From Opitutia bacterium (GTDB lineage Bacteria; Verrucomicrobiota; Verrucomicrobiia; Opitutales; Opitutaceae): DNA of 44,062 bases. The notes under the pieces were generated by a model. The model did not search any database. It was not told the DNA's origin and worked only from the letters and a program-made list of their open reading frames with translations. Made by a program: the position numbers and the translations under genes. The DNA lies in assembly GCA_947467625.1 (NCBI GenBank), contig CANIJN010000011.1, positions 1 through 44,062 on the forward strand. The letters run 5' to 3'. Positions 21,685 to 31,566 of the stretch are shown one piece after another. Numbering within the stretch: the stretch's first letter is position 1; each line of letters begins with the position of its first letter.

Positions 21685-24600
21685 ATGAACGAGTCCTATC
21701 CTTCTTTTGCGTTATCTTGGCTGCCGTCCGAGCAACGGCACCGAAGCGGTTTTGCACGAGGCGCATTGCGCCTCGCGCGGACCGGGTGCCTCGCAATCAC
21801 TGCAATGATTCCCGCTTTTGCAGCGAGCTTCGCACCGGTCCTCCAACCGTTTCTTGACGGCCGACAGATTGCCGGGGCAGTCGTGCTCGTCGCCGATGCC
21901 CAGAAAACCCTGCACGTCGAGACGGTCGGGTTCGCTGATGCCGCCACGCAGAAGAAGATGGCGCCTGACACCCTATTCTGGGTCGCGTCGATGACCAAGC
22001 CTATCCTCTGCACCGGGCTCATGATTTTGGTCGACGAGGGCAAGGTGGACGTGGACGCGCCGGTCGCGAAATACCTGCCCGAGTTCAAAGACCAGTGGCT
22101 CATCGCCGAGCGGGACGACGGACGCCAAGTTCTAAAAAAGCCCGCGCGGTCCATGCGCGTGCGCGATGTCCTAAGCCACACCAGCGGGATCACGCGCCAG
22201 CTTTCCTTTCCGGGCGTGCCGGGCGGAGACGATCTGCCGCTGAATTACCGGGTCGCCGCGCTGGCCCTCCAACCCTTGGAGAGCGAACCCGGCACCGCAT
22301 TTCACTACACCAACGGCGGCATGGCTGTGGTCGCGCGCCTCATCGAAAAAGTCTCCGGCCAACCCTACGCGGAATTTCTGCAACAGCGGATCCTCGATCC
22401 GCTCGGGATGAGGGACACCACGTTCTGGCCGTCGGACGCGCAGGCCGCGCGTCTCGCCACCGGCTATCGCGGCACGAAGGACGGCACGGGCCTCGAGCCG
22501 GCGCCGCTCGATCCGTTTCGCAAGCCGCTGAGCGATCGATCGCGCCACGCGTTTCCCGGCGGCGGATTGTTTTCCACCGCGGCGGACCTCACGACGTTTT
22601 GCCAGATGATTCTCAACGAGGGCACACTCCACGGTCGCCGCTATCTCTCGCCTGCGATCGTGAAACAAATGACTACGCGGCAAACCGCGCCCGGCATCGC
22701 CGAGAGCTATGGCTTTGGCTGGACTACCACACCGCGCACCGCCGCCCACGCGGGTGCCTGGAAGACCAACATGACCGTTCATCCGTCGGCCAACTTGATC
22801 ACGATCTTCCTCGTGCAGAACGCCACCTGGCGCAACGACGAGGGCAAGAAGGCCGAGCCGGCATTTCGCAACGCCGCGCTCGCCGCCTTCGGCAAAGCCG
22901 CACCTCCCACCGCACTAGGAGCACCATCCTCCCCCGTCGCAGTTCCCGCATCGACCACCGCAGTCCCGCCCCCGCCGCCCGAGTTGGCCGCGCCGCCAGC
23001 CGCCGTCGCTACGCCGGTGCCCACGCTATCCGTCACCAAAGAACACGTCACCGTCTTCAACGTCCCCGGCCAATACGGCGGCTGGCCTGCGAACCACGGC
23101 ATGTGGCAGTGGGGCGATGAGGTCGTCGTGGGCTACACCGAGGCGACCTACAAAGCGCAGATCAACGCGCATGCCGTCGATCGCAGCGTGCCGTTTCAGG
23201 AGAAACAGGCGCGCAGCCTCGACGGCGGACGAACGTGGAAAATCGAGTCGGACCTGCCGTTCCGCGAGCCGGCGAAGGCGCCGAAACCCGTGGCGTTGAC
23301 GCAGCCATTGGATTTCACCGCGCCGGATTTTGCGCTGATGTTTCGCTTCGGCAGCATGCACGTCGGCCCCTCATGGTTCTACACGACGCATGACCGCGCG
23401 CGGACCTGGCAGGGGCCGTATGTCTTTTCCGTCGAAGGCATCGACCGGATCAGCACGCGCACCGATCTCGTCGTGCTAGGGCCGCGCGACTGCCTGATGT
23501 TCGGCAGCGCCGCGAAGGCCGACGGCAAGGAAGGCCGCGTGTTCTGCGCGCGCACGACCGACGGCGGTCTCACCTGGAAACTCGTTTCGCACATCGGCCC
23601 CGAGCCGACGGGTTTCGCAATCATGCCCTCGTCGCTACTGCTCAAGGGCGGGGCGATCCTCACGACGATTCGCCGGAACGAACCCGGCGAGGGCGGACAC
23701 ATCGAGGCCTGGCGAAGCGCCGACCAAGGCAAGACTTGGGCGGTCACCGGCAAGGCCGCAATCAACCTCGGCGGCGGCCCGCCCGCGCTCGTGACGCTGA
23801 AGGATGGGCGCGTCGCGCTCACCTACGGATATCGCCGCAAGCCCTTCGGCGTGCGCGCGCGCATCAGCGCCGACGGCGGCTACACCTGGGGTTCGGAGAT
23901 CGTGTTGCGCGACGACGGCTTCAGCGGCGACCTCGGCTACGCGCGCAGCGTCGTTCGGCCCGACGGCCGTGTGCTGACCGCGTATTATTTTAACGGCCCG
24001 CGCGACGAAGACCGTCCGATCGCGGCCACGCTGTGGACGCCGCCCGACGCGGCCGCCGAGGCCGCGTTGCACCGTCCCACACTCAGCCCGCTGACCAACG
24101 GCACAGAGTGGAAAAATGACCGCCCCGTGGCGTTGAAAAACCCGCAGCGCCCCCGCGTCGAGACGAGTTTCGTTTACCAGCCCTCGACCGAGTGGACGTA
24201 TTCGCACCATCAGAGCATCACGTTTTTCAAGGGCCGCTTCTACGCGATCTGGTCCAACGGCCGCGTCGGCGAAGACGAACCCGGGCAACGCGTGCTCATC
24301 TCAAGCTCGCCTGACACACGCACGTGGACGAAGCCGCGCCCGCTCGTCGATTCCGTGACCGATGCCGCCGGGATCGAGCGCGTGCTCACCGCGGGCGGTT
24401 TCCACCAGCACAACGGCACACTCGTCGCGTATTTCGGCAACTACGGCCCGAACAAGGAAACGACGCACCTGCAGGCCGTCACAACGACCGACGGCGAAAC
24501 GTGGAGCGCAGTGCGCGACATCGGCATACCGTTCTGCCCGAACCAGGGACCGGAGCGCATCAAGTCCGGCCGCCTGATTTTTGCGGGCAACACCTCGTTC

Positions 24601-25188
24601 CCCTACACCGACGATCCCACCGGCCTCACCGGCTGGAAGATGACCGGTATCTATCCCTCAGAGATGGCCGCGAAATTCAAAGACGACCCGATGACCTTCG
24701 GCGAAGTCGCCATGCGCCACGGCTGGCCGTCGTCGCTGTGCGAAGGCTCGTTCTTCGAAACGGACGACGGCGTGCTGCACATGCAGCTCCGCAACGTCAG
24801 CCGCGCGTTCCTCGGACGACTTTGGACCACGCAGAGCCGCGACCAGGGCGCGACGTGGTCGGCGCCCGCGCTCACGTCCTTCAGCGATTGGAACACGAAG
24901 TTTCACTTCGGCCGCCTGCCCGACGGACGGTTTTACCACGTCGGCAATCCGCTTGCCGGCAGCCGCATTCCGCTCGTGCTGCACCTCTCGCGCGACGGCG
25001 TGAACTTCAACCGCCACTTCGTCCTCGGCGACACTCCCTACCAGCGCCTTCAGGCCGGCGGCCACAAGGGCGGCGAATACGGCTACCCGCACACCCTCGT
25101 CCACAAAGGATCACTCTACACAATCGTCTCGCGGCAGAAGGAAGCCGTGCAGGTGCTGCGCGTCGCGCTGGCCGACCTGCGGGATTGA
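21685..25188 (+). CDS. Serine hydrolase (beta-lactamase fold)-sialidase fusion protein
   Basis: A 1167-residue, two-enzyme protein. An N-terminal export signal is likely (Arg-rich start, hydrophobic stretch ending 'PAFAAS' near residue 48). Residues ~50-400 are a class-C beta-lactamase-related hydrolase/esterase with S102-M-T-K (SxxK), 'HYTNGGMAVVARLI' (Y-x-N) and 'AHAGAWKTNM' (the HxG-type motif). A Pro/Ala/Thr linker (~412-452) joins a sialidase-type beta-propeller with Asp boxes 'SLDGGRTW', 'TTDGGLTW', 'SADQGKTW', 'SADGGYTW' and 'SRDQGATW'. The propeller part seems to span two sialidase-like modules. The hydrolase could remove acyl groups while the propeller binds or cleaves the sugar; activities are inferred. 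First gene of the glycan cluster. Confidence 0.8.
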   Translation: MNESYPSFALSWLPSEQRHRSGFARGALRLARTGCLAITAMIPAFAASFAPVLQPFLDGRQIAGAVVLVADAQKTLHVETVGFADAATQKKMAPDTLFWVASMTKPILCTGLMILVDEGKVDVDAPVAKYLPEFKDQWLIAERDDGRQVLKKPARSMRVRDVLSHTSGITRQLSFPGVPGGDDLPLNYRVAALALQPLESEPGTAFHYTNGGMAVVARLIEKVSGQPYAEFLQQRILDPLGMRDTTFWPSDAQAARLATGYRGTKDGTGLEPAPLDPFRKPLSDRSRHAFPGGGLFSTAADLTTFCQMILNEGTLHGRRYLSPAIVKQMTTRQTAPGIAESYGFGWTTTPRTAAHAGAWKTNMTVHPSANLITIFLVQNATWRNDEGKKAEPAFRNAALAAFGKAAPPTALGAPSSPVAVPASTTAVPPPPPELAAPPAAVATPVPTLSVTKEHVTVFNVPGQYGGWPANHGMWQWGDEVVVGYTEATYKAQINAHAVDRSVPFQEKQARSLDGGRTWKIESDLPFREPAKAPKPVALTQPLDFTAPDFALMFRFGSMHVGPSWFYTTHDRARTWQGPYVFSVEGIDRISTRTDLVVLGPRDCLMFGSAAKADGKEGRVFCARTTDGGLTWKLVSHIGPEPTGFAIMPSSLLLKGGAILTTIRRNEPGEGGHIEAWRSADQGKTWAVTGKAAINLGGGPPALVTLKDGRVALTYGYRRKPFGVRARISADGGYTWGSEIVLRDDGFSGDLGYARSVVRPDGRVLTAYYFNGPRDEDRPIAATLWTPPDAAAEAALHRPTLSPLTNGTEWKNDRPVALKNPQRPRVETSFVYQPSTEWTYSHHQSITFFKGRFYAIWSNGRVGEDEPGQRVLISSSPDTRTWTKPRPLVDSVTDAAGIERVLTAGGFHQHNGTLVAYFGNYGPNKETTHLQAVTTTDGETWSAVRDIGIPFCPNQGPERIKSGRLIFAGNTSFPYTDDPTGLTGWKMTGIYPSEMAAKFKDDPMTFGEVAMRHGWPSSLCEGSFFETDDGVLHMQLRNVSRAFLGRLWTTQSRDQGATWSAPALTSFSDWNTKFHFGRLPDGRFYHVGNPLAGSRIPLVLHLSRDGVNFNRHFVLGDTPYQRLQAGGHKGGEYGYPHTLVHKGSLYTIVSRQKEAVQVLRVALADLRD

Positions 25189-25242
25189 AACACCGTCGCC
25201 GCTGCCCATTCCCCCCACTCACCGCAACCCCAACCCAATCCC

Positions 25243-28200
25243 ATGAACACGTCGCCCCGTCTCGTTCGGAAAACCGCCCCCGCCGCACTAGGACTGCTCC
25301 TGTGCGCTTCGCTGTCGGCCCAGACCGCTCCTGCCCCGGTCACTCGCACCACGGTCGAGCCCCCGCCCGCCGAAACCATCGTCGAGCTCTCGCCCTTCAT
25401 CGTCGATACGTCCAACGACCGTGGTTACGACGCCGCGAACACCCTCTCCGGCAGCCGCCTCAGCACGCCGTCCAAATACGTGGGCGCCGCCGTAGCCGAA
25501 ATCACGCTGGCGTTCATGCAGGATCTTTCCCTGACGAACGTCCAAGATCTGATCGATTTTGCGCCCAACTCCTCCTCCTATAACGGCGGCGGCCTCAACT
25601 CCGATCCCAACGGCAACAACGGTCTTTTCGGCCCCAACTACTCCGTGCGCGGCCTCCTCGTGCAGAGTGTGAGCCGCGACTTCATCACGATGCGCGCCGC
25701 GGACGACGCCTACAACGCGGAGCAGTTCTCCTTCACGCGCGGCCCCAACTCGATCCTCTTCGGCATCGGCAATCCCGGCGGCATCATGAACACCGTCTCG
25801 AAGCGCGCGAAGTTCGCCAACACCTACCAGCTTACTCTGCGCGCCGATACGAACGATAGCGTGCGCGCCAGCGTCGATCTCAACCGCGTGCTCTGGAAGA
25901 ACCGCGCCGCGCTCCGCTTCGCCGCCGTGAAAGACGAGAGCCACACCAACCGCAAACCCTCCGACCGCGTCGCCCACCGCCAATACGGCGCCTTCACCGC
26001 GAAGCCGTTCGTCAACACCACCGTGCGCGTCAACGGCGAGCACGGCCGGCTCAACTCGCTCAATGTGCGCCCCTGGGCCGCCGCCGACGGATTGTCCGCC
26101 TGGGTCACCGCCGGCCGGCAGGACATTCCCGCCATCATGGAGGCGGGCGGCGCCACCTACGCCAACCTCCCGTCCGATCCCGCCGGTCGGCCCACGCGCG
26201 CCGCGAACCTCGCCGTGCTCACCGCCGCGGGCTTCGAGATCCAAAACCAGAGCCCCGTGGCACTGGTCGTGGACAACAGCCTCAGCCCTCTGCCCGTGCT
26301 CACCCAGATGGGCTTCATCACCACCGGCCGCCCTGCGCTGCCCGGCGGCGATCGCGTGCCGACACTGCTGAATTCGCCGATTCCCTACACAGCCAACGTC
26401 CTCGGTTACGGCAACAGCCTCGTGCAGCACCTCGCAACCTACTCCGTCGCCCTCGAACAGCGGATCGGCTCGAACCTTTTCATCGAGGCCGTTTACAGCC
26501 GGCAGCGCACTGACAACTGGAACAACTACTCCTCCGGCAACCAGGACAACATCTATCAGGACCGCCAGCGCTCGCTGCTCAGCTGGGACAACCGCGTTCT
26601 CCCGAATCCGAATTTCGGCCGCTACTTCGTCTCGAACATCGCCGTGACCTCGCTGCGGACCAATTACCTCGATCAGACCGCGCGCGTCACCGCCTCCTAC
26701 ACGCTCAACCTGAAGGAAAAAGTCTCTGGCCGGCTCGGAAAAATTCTCGGCCGCCACAATTTCGCCGTGCTCGGCGAACGCGTCTCCTCGAACTTCGCGC
26801 AGGACGACTCCCGCCTCGGCAACGCGACCCCCGAAGCCGTGCGCTCCACGCCCCGCTGGCCGGCCGCCAACGCCACCAACATTCAAGCGTCGCAAAACGG
26901 TCTCGGCCGCGTGAGCTACCTCACCATCGGCGACGAATCCACGTATGCGATGCGCAATTTCCTCTTCTCCTATCCGCGCATCTTGCTCGACGGCACGCCG
27001 CTGCCCGCGGCCAGCCCCGACGGCGTCACGCCGGCGTTCATCGCGACGCGCAGCACCCGCACCATTCAGGAGATCGCATCGAAGATGGTCGTCTCGCAGA
27101 ATTTCTTCTGGGAAGACCGCGTCGTCACGACCGTCGGCGTGCGCAACGACGCCTCGGATCTCTGGCTCCTGCCCACGCAAAACAATCCCGCGAACCGCGG
27201 ATTCACCATCGACGCGCGCAAGCGCGACGTGAAGGGCACGGTCAAACCCTTCTCCCGCGAGGGCAACACCTACACCCAGGGCGTCGTCGTCACGCCGCTG
27301 CGCTGGCTCGGCGTTTTCTACAACCGCTCGACCAGTTTCATTCCGCCGGCCGCCGTGGTGGACATTTACGGCGACCCGCTCCCCAACGGCCGAGGCCAGG
27401 GCCAGGACTATGGCGTGAAGCTCTCCTTCCTCGACGGCGCGCTCAACGCCTCGCTCTCCCGCTACACGACCGACTACCTCTCGGTGCCCAGCACCGTCCT
27501 GCGCAGCGGCGCCACCAACATGAGCGTGCATCGGCTGGCCATCATTTCCGCGATGAACAATTCGAATGTCGGCGGCCCCGGCGGCCCCATGTGGGACGGC
27601 TCGCATCCGCAATGGGCCGGCAGCGCCACCGTGCTCAACGGCATCAACGACGTGGCGTCGCGTGGTTATGAACTCAGCGTAAACGCCAACCTGCGCCGCA
27701 ACTGGCGCCTGACCGCGAATTTCTCCCACCAGCTCACGAAGACCTCGAACTTCGGCGCGAAGGAAGCCAAGTGGCTCGACGAAGTCGCCTACGCCTATTT
27801 CAACGCCAACCCCCAGTATCGCGGCATCCTCACCGGCGCCGGGCTCCAGAACAACAACGAGACCATCGCCCAGCGTCTCGAAGACATGCGCACCGTCCTC
27901 TCGCTCGCGCAGACCCTCAGCGGCAAGGCCGACGCGCGCCAACCGCAATACAGCGCCAACTTTGTCACCGGTTACGATTTCACCGAAGGCGGGCTCAAAG
28001 GATTTGGCGTCGGCGCAAACTATCGCTGGCGGCAGAAACCGATCCTCGGCTACGCCTTCGTGGCGGGACGCACCGATCTCTTCGATACGTCGAAGATTTT
28101 CTACGGCGATGCGACGCATAACCTCGGTGCCTTCATTTCCTACCGCTTCAAGAAGTGGGGCAAGTCCGCCCGCATCCAGCTCAACGCGAACGGGCTCACC

Positions 28201-28320
28201 AACGACAACGGCCTGCATCCCTACTCGGCGGTCGATGCCGGCAACGGGACGCCGTTCAACGCGCGCTACAGCGTCGGCCCTGGGCGTAGTTTCGCGCTCA
28301 CGACGACCTTCGACCTCTGA
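25243..28320 (+). CDS. TonB-dependent outer-membrane receptor 1
   Basis: A 1025-residue protein with a signal peptide (ALGLLLCASLSAQ). The mature N-terminus bears 'IVELSPFIVDTSNDRGYDAANTLSGSRLSTP', the TonB-box/plug entry typical of Verrucomicrobia receptors. The plug domain (~60-190) includes 'VRGLLVQSVSRDF' and 'FTRGPNSILFGIGNPGGIMNTVSKRA'. The remaining ~830 residues are the 22-strand barrel, ending in the aromatic-terminal 'RSFALTTTFDL'. It presumably imports oligosaccharides released by the neighbouring sialidases and esterases. There is no SusD gene in the cluster. It is 54 bp after the upstream gene and 17 bp before the next, consistent with one transcript. Confidence 0.93.
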   Translation: MNTSPRLVRKTAPAALGLLLCASLSAQTAPAPVTRTTVEPPPAETIVELSPFIVDTSNDRGYDAANTLSGSRLSTPSKYVGAAVAEITLAFMQDLSLTNVQDLIDFAPNSSSYNGGGLNSDPNGNNGLFGPNYSVRGLLVQSVSRDFITMRAADDAYNAEQFSFTRGPNSILFGIGNPGGIMNTVSKRAKFANTYQLTLRADTNDSVRASVDLNRVLWKNRAALRFAAVKDESHTNRKPSDRVAHRQYGAFTAKPFVNTTVRVNGEHGRLNSLNVRPWAAADGLSAWVTAGRQDIPAIMEAGGATYANLPSDPAGRPTRAANLAVLTAAGFEIQNQSPVALVVDNSLSPLPVLTQMGFITTGRPALPGGDRVPTLLNSPIPYTANVLGYGNSLVQHLATYSVALEQRIGSNLFIEAVYSRQRTDNWNNYSSGNQDNIYQDRQRSLLSWDNRVLPNPNFGRYFVSNIAVTSLRTNYLDQTARVTASYTLNLKEKVSGRLGKILGRHNFAVLGERVSSNFAQDDSRLGNATPEAVRSTPRWPAANATNIQASQNGLGRVSYLTIGDESTYAMRNFLFSYPRILLDGTPLPAASPDGVTPAFIATRSTRTIQEIASKMVVSQNFFWEDRVVTTVGVRNDASDLWLLPTQNNPANRGFTIDARKRDVKGTVKPFSREGNTYTQGVVVTPLRWLGVFYNRSTSFIPPAAVVDIYGDPLPNGRGQGQDYGVKLSFLDGALNASLSRYTTDYLSVPSTVLRSGATNMSVHRLAIISAMNNSNVGGPGGPMWDGSHPQWAGSATVLNGINDVASRGYELSVNANLRRNWRLTANFSHQLTKTSNFGAKEAKWLDEVAYAYFNANPQYRGILTGAGLQNNNETIAQRLEDMRTVLSLAQTLSGKADARQPQYSANFVTGYDFTEGGLKGFGVGANYRWRQKPILGYAFVAGRTDLFDTSKIFYGDATHNLGAFISYRFKKWGKSARIQLNANGLTNDNGLHPYSAVDAGNGTPFNARYSVGPGRSFALTTTFDL

Positions 28321-28337
28321 GGCCTCGCCCCGCCGTC

Positions 28338-30407
28338 ATGATTCTTACGGAGTTGTTTCGTCCGTTCTCCCGCGGTGCGCTCGCCGCGGTGGTCGCGCTC
28401 ACCGTCGCCTCGGCCGTGATGGCCGACGTCACGCTCGCTCCGCTCTTCCGCGATGGAGCGGTGCTGCAGCGCGACAAACCGATCCCCGTCTGGGGCCGCG
28501 CCGCCGCCGGCGAAAAAATCGAGGTCCGCTTCCGCGGACAGAACGCCGCGACCGTCACCGGGGCGGACGGGCGCTGGCGCGTCACACTCGCCCCCGAGCG
28601 AGGCGAGGCCCGCCCGGCCGAACTCATCGTCGCCGGCCAAACCACCGTGCGCGTAGCCGACGTGCTCGTGGGCGAAGTCTGGCTCTGCTCCGGCCAATCC
28701 AACATGGAGTGGATGCTCTCCGGCGCGGACGACGTCGCCGCCGAGCTCGCCCGCCCCGCCAACCCGCTCCTGCGGCAGTTCACCGTGAAACGCTCCGCCG
28801 CGAAGACGCCGCAGGAAGATTGCGTCGGCACGTGGACCACCGCCGGACCGGAAACGTCGGCGCGCTTCTCGGCTCTCGCCTATCACTTCGGCCGGAAGCT
28901 CCAGCAGGAGCTGGGCGTGCCCGTCGGCCTAATCAACGCCTCGTGGGGCGGCACGCCGCTCGAAGTCTGGCTGAGCGAACGGAGCGTCTCAGGCGAACCG
29001 GACTTGCACGCGGCCCAGGTGCGCGCACTTGAGCGCGAACCGCGTTTCGCGGCAGAGCTCGCCGCCTTCGTCGAGAGTGGGCGCTTATGGGACGAAAAGT
29101 TTCAGCGCGCCGACCGGCCGCCGGCGGAACCCGCGGCTTGGCAGACGGTCGCGCTACCCGAAGGACTCGCCCAGGCCGCCCTCCCGAAGTCCGGGGCGAT
29201 CTGGCTGCGGCGCACCGTGCGCGTGCCGGCGCGCATCGAGACCATCGGACTCGAACGCGGCTTCCTCGTCTCGTTCGGCGCATTCGCGGGCTTCGACCAC
29301 GTCTATTGGAACGAAACCAAAATCGGCGAATCGTCGTGGGCCAAGCCGCCCGTCAACGGCGGCCGGCGTTACGCCGTGCCCCCCGCGCTCCTCCAGCCGG
29401 GAACCGAGGCGACGCTGCTAATCCGCATCTTCAATCCGCTGGATACCGGCTTCGCGGTCACTGTGCCCGAGGGCGCGGCGTTCCTCGCCGACACCTTCGA
29501 TCTACGCGGCGAGTGGCAGGTCGCGACGGAGTTCGCACTGCCGGAGTTACCGGCCGGCGCTCTCGCGACGTATCCGCGCAACGCGCCGCGCGCGCCGACG
29601 CTGGCCTCGCGGATGTTCAACGGCCTGATCGCTCCGTTCGCCGGCTGCGCTCTGCGCGGGTTCATCTGGTATCAGGGCGAGTCGAACACCGGCCGCTCCG
29701 TGCAATACGCGACGACGTTTCCCGCGCTCATTCGCGACTGGCGCGCGCACTGGGGCGATGACGACCTGCCATTTTATTTTTGCCAACTCGCCAACGCCAA
29801 CTCGAAGCACGCGCAGCCGCGCGAGAGCGGCTGGGCGGAGTTGCGTGAGGCACAGTCGCGAACGCTCGCGTTGCCGCGCACCGGTCAGGCCGTGCTGATC
29901 GACGTCGGCGAGCAGGACGACCTCCACCCGCGCAACAAACGCGAACCCGCCGAGCGCGTCGCGCGCCTCGCCCTCGCGCACGACTACGGACGCAAGGTCG
30001 TGACCACCGGCCCCTTGTTCGCCGCAGCCACGGTGGAAGGCGCGGCCATGCGGGTGCGTTTCGCGTCTGCGTCCACGGCCGGTGGGCTCGTCGCGCGCCC
30101 GCTACCCGAGTCGTATCGACCCCGCTCGACGTCGCCCCGCACCGCGCCGCTGCGCCGCCACAGTCCCGGCGGCGAAGTCGAGGGATTCGCCATTTGTGGC
30201 GCCGATCGCCGCTGGGTCTGGGCCGACGCGGCGAGGATCGACGGCGACACGGTAATTATTTCGTCCCGCGAAGTGCCCTCGCCGGTCGCCGTGCGCTACG
30301 CATGGGCCGACAACCCGACGTGCAATCTCTACAACGGTGCGGGCCTGCCCGCATCTCCGTTTCGCACCGACACGTTTCCCCTGACCACGGCCGCGGCGAA
30401 ATTCTAG
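28338..30407 (+). CDS. Sialate O-acetylesterase (SGNH-type)
   Basis: A 689-residue secreted protein (signal peptide around residues 10-30, 'ALAAVVALTVASAVMA'). The sialate O-acetylesterase signature is clear: 'LFRDGAVLQRDKPIPVWGRA' at the start of the mature part, 'VWLCSGQSNMEWMLSG' with the SGNH catalytic Ser, 'GLINASWGGTPLEVWLS', 'FIWYQGESNTG', 'DDLPFYFCQLAN' and the C-terminal Asp-His block 'DLHPRNKREPAERVARLAL'. An inserted beta-sandwich lies in the middle (~240-390). It removes O-acetyl groups from sialic acid or related acetylated sugars, which lets sialidases act. It is closely paralogous to the interrupted gene at 36643-38697, and the two share their C-terminal 'ADNPTCNLYNGAGLPASPFRTD' segment almost unchanged. 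Confidence 0.92.
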   Translation: MILTELFRPFSRGALAAVVALTVASAVMADVTLAPLFRDGAVLQRDKPIPVWGRAAAGEKIEVRFRGQNAATVTGADGRWRVTLAPERGEARPAELIVAGQTTVRVADVLVGEVWLCSGQSNMEWMLSGADDVAAELARPANPLLRQFTVKRSAAKTPQEDCVGTWTTAGPETSARFSALAYHFGRKLQQELGVPVGLINASWGGTPLEVWLSERSVSGEPDLHAAQVRALEREPRFAAELAAFVESGRLWDEKFQRADRPPAEPAAWQTVALPEGLAQAALPKSGAIWLRRTVRVPARIETIGLERGFLVSFGAFAGFDHVYWNETKIGESSWAKPPVNGGRRYAVPPALLQPGTEATLLIRIFNPLDTGFAVTVPEGAAFLADTFDLRGEWQVATEFALPELPAGALATYPRNAPRAPTLASRMFNGLIAPFAGCALRGFIWYQGESNTGRSVQYATTFPALIRDWRAHWGDDDLPFYFCQLANANSKHAQPRESGWAELREAQSRTLALPRTGQAVLIDVGEQDDLHPRNKREPAERVARLALAHDYGRKVVTTGPLFAAATVEGAAMRVRFASASTAGGLVARPLPESYRPRSTSPRTAPLRRHSPGGEVEGFAICGADRRWVWADAARIDGDTVIISSREVPSPVAVRYAWADNPTCNLYNGAGLPASPFRTDTFPLTTAAAKF

Positions 30408-30416
30408 TCTAACCCG

Positions 30417-31523
30417 ATGAACCCACTCCTCCTCTCCCTCCTTCGCTCCGCTTGTCTCGGCGCACTGCTCACCGCTGCGCTTGCCCGCGCCGCGACCACC
30501 GAATCCCTCGCCACCCAGCCGGGCATCCTGCGCAGCGAACCGATCTATACGCAGGCGCCCTATCCGCAGTGCCACTCCTCGACGATCGTCGAAACGAAAT
30601 CCGGCCTCGTCGCCGCGTGGTTCGGCGGCACGAAGGAGGGCCATCCCGACGTGGGCATCTGGGTGTCGCGCCTGCGCGAGGGCAAATGGTCGCCCGTCGT
30701 CGAAGTCGCCCACGGCGCCGAGACCGAAGATCCTCGCGTGAACTGCCTCAATCCCGTGCTGTTCCAAGTGCCGGGCGGCCCGCTGCTGCTCTTCTACAAG
30801 ACCGGCGAATGGTGGGCCTATGTGAAGCGCTCGACCGACGACGGCCTCACGTGGTCGAAGCCCGAGCGCCTCTACAACGGCCTTTTCGGCCCCGTGAAGA
30901 ACAAGCCCGTCCTCCTCTCCGACGGCTCGATCCTCAGCCCAACCAGCACGGAATTTCCGAGTCCGCAGGGCAAAATGTGGCGCGTGCAGTTCGAGCGCAG
31001 CATCGACGGAGGCAAGTCGTGGCAGGTAATCGGTCCCGTCAACGAAGGGCACAAAATCCAGGCGATCCAGCCCAGCATTCTGTTTCATCCGGACCGTCGT
31101 TTGCAGGCCCTCGGCCGAACGAGTCAGGGAAAGATTTTCGACATCTGGTCCGAGGACGAGGGCCGCACTTGGGGCCCGATGAAACTCATCGACCTCCCCA
31201 ACCCCAACTCCGGCACGGATGCGCTCACGCTCAAAGACGGCCGCCACCTTCTCGTTTACAACCACACCACGATTCGCGCCGAGGGAAAGGGCGGTCCGCG
31301 CTCTCCCCTCAATGTTGCCCTCTCCGTTGACGGCCGCACGTGGCAGGCCGCTCTCGTGCTGGAAGACCAGCCCGGCGAGTTCTCCTATCCCGCCGTCATC
31401 CAGTCCACCGACGGCCTCGTCCACATCACCTACACGTGGAAGCGCCAGACGATCCGCCATGTCGTCGTCGATCCCGCTAAACTCGTGCTGCGCGACCTCG
31501 TCGGCGGCCAGTGGCCGAAGTGA
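30417..31523 (+). CDS. Secreted sialidase-fold (BNR repeat) protein
   Basis: A 368-residue protein with a signal peptide (LLTAALARAA). It forms a six-bladed beta-propeller of the BNR_2/sialidase-like group, with 'YPQCHSSTIVETKSGLVAAWFGGTKEGHPDVGIWVSR', 'RSTDDGLTWSKPERL', 'FGPVKNKPVLLSDGSILSPTSTE', 'RSIDGGKSWQV', 'SEDEGRTWGPM' and 'YPAVIQSTDGLVHITYTWKR'. This subgroup is often called exo-alpha-sialidase, although some relatives act on other glycans. The catalytic Arg triad cannot be verified by eye. It lies 9 bp downstream of the esterase gene, so esterase and sialidase are probably co-produced for stepwise removal of acetylated sialic acids. Confidence 0.82.
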   Translation: MNPLLLSLLRSACLGALLTAALARAATTESLATQPGILRSEPIYTQAPYPQCHSSTIVETKSGLVAAWFGGTKEGHPDVGIWVSRLREGKWSPVVEVAHGAETEDPRVNCLNPVLFQVPGGPLLLFYKTGEWWAYVKRSTDDGLTWSKPERLYNGLFGPVKNKPVLLSDGSILSPTSTEFPSPQGKMWRVQFERSIDGGKSWQVIGPVNEGHKIQAIQPSILFHPDRRLQALGRTSQGKIFDIWSEDEGRTWGPMKLIDLPNPNSGTDALTLKDGRHLLVYNHTTIRAEGKGGPRSPLNVALSVDGRTWQAALVLEDQPGEFSYPAVIQSTDGLVHITYTWKRQTIRHVVVDPAKLVLRDLVGGQWPK

Positions 31524-31566
31524 CCCATCCGCCTCCGCCGCCTTTCCGTTTTTACACCACTACCCC

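Noticed and set aside
25288-28218. A 976-codon open frame antisense to TonB-dependent receptor 1
   Set aside because: It mirrors the receptor's codon bias in GC-rich DNA, has His/Val/Gly/Arg-rich content with no domain pattern, and the sense strand is an unmistakable receptor.
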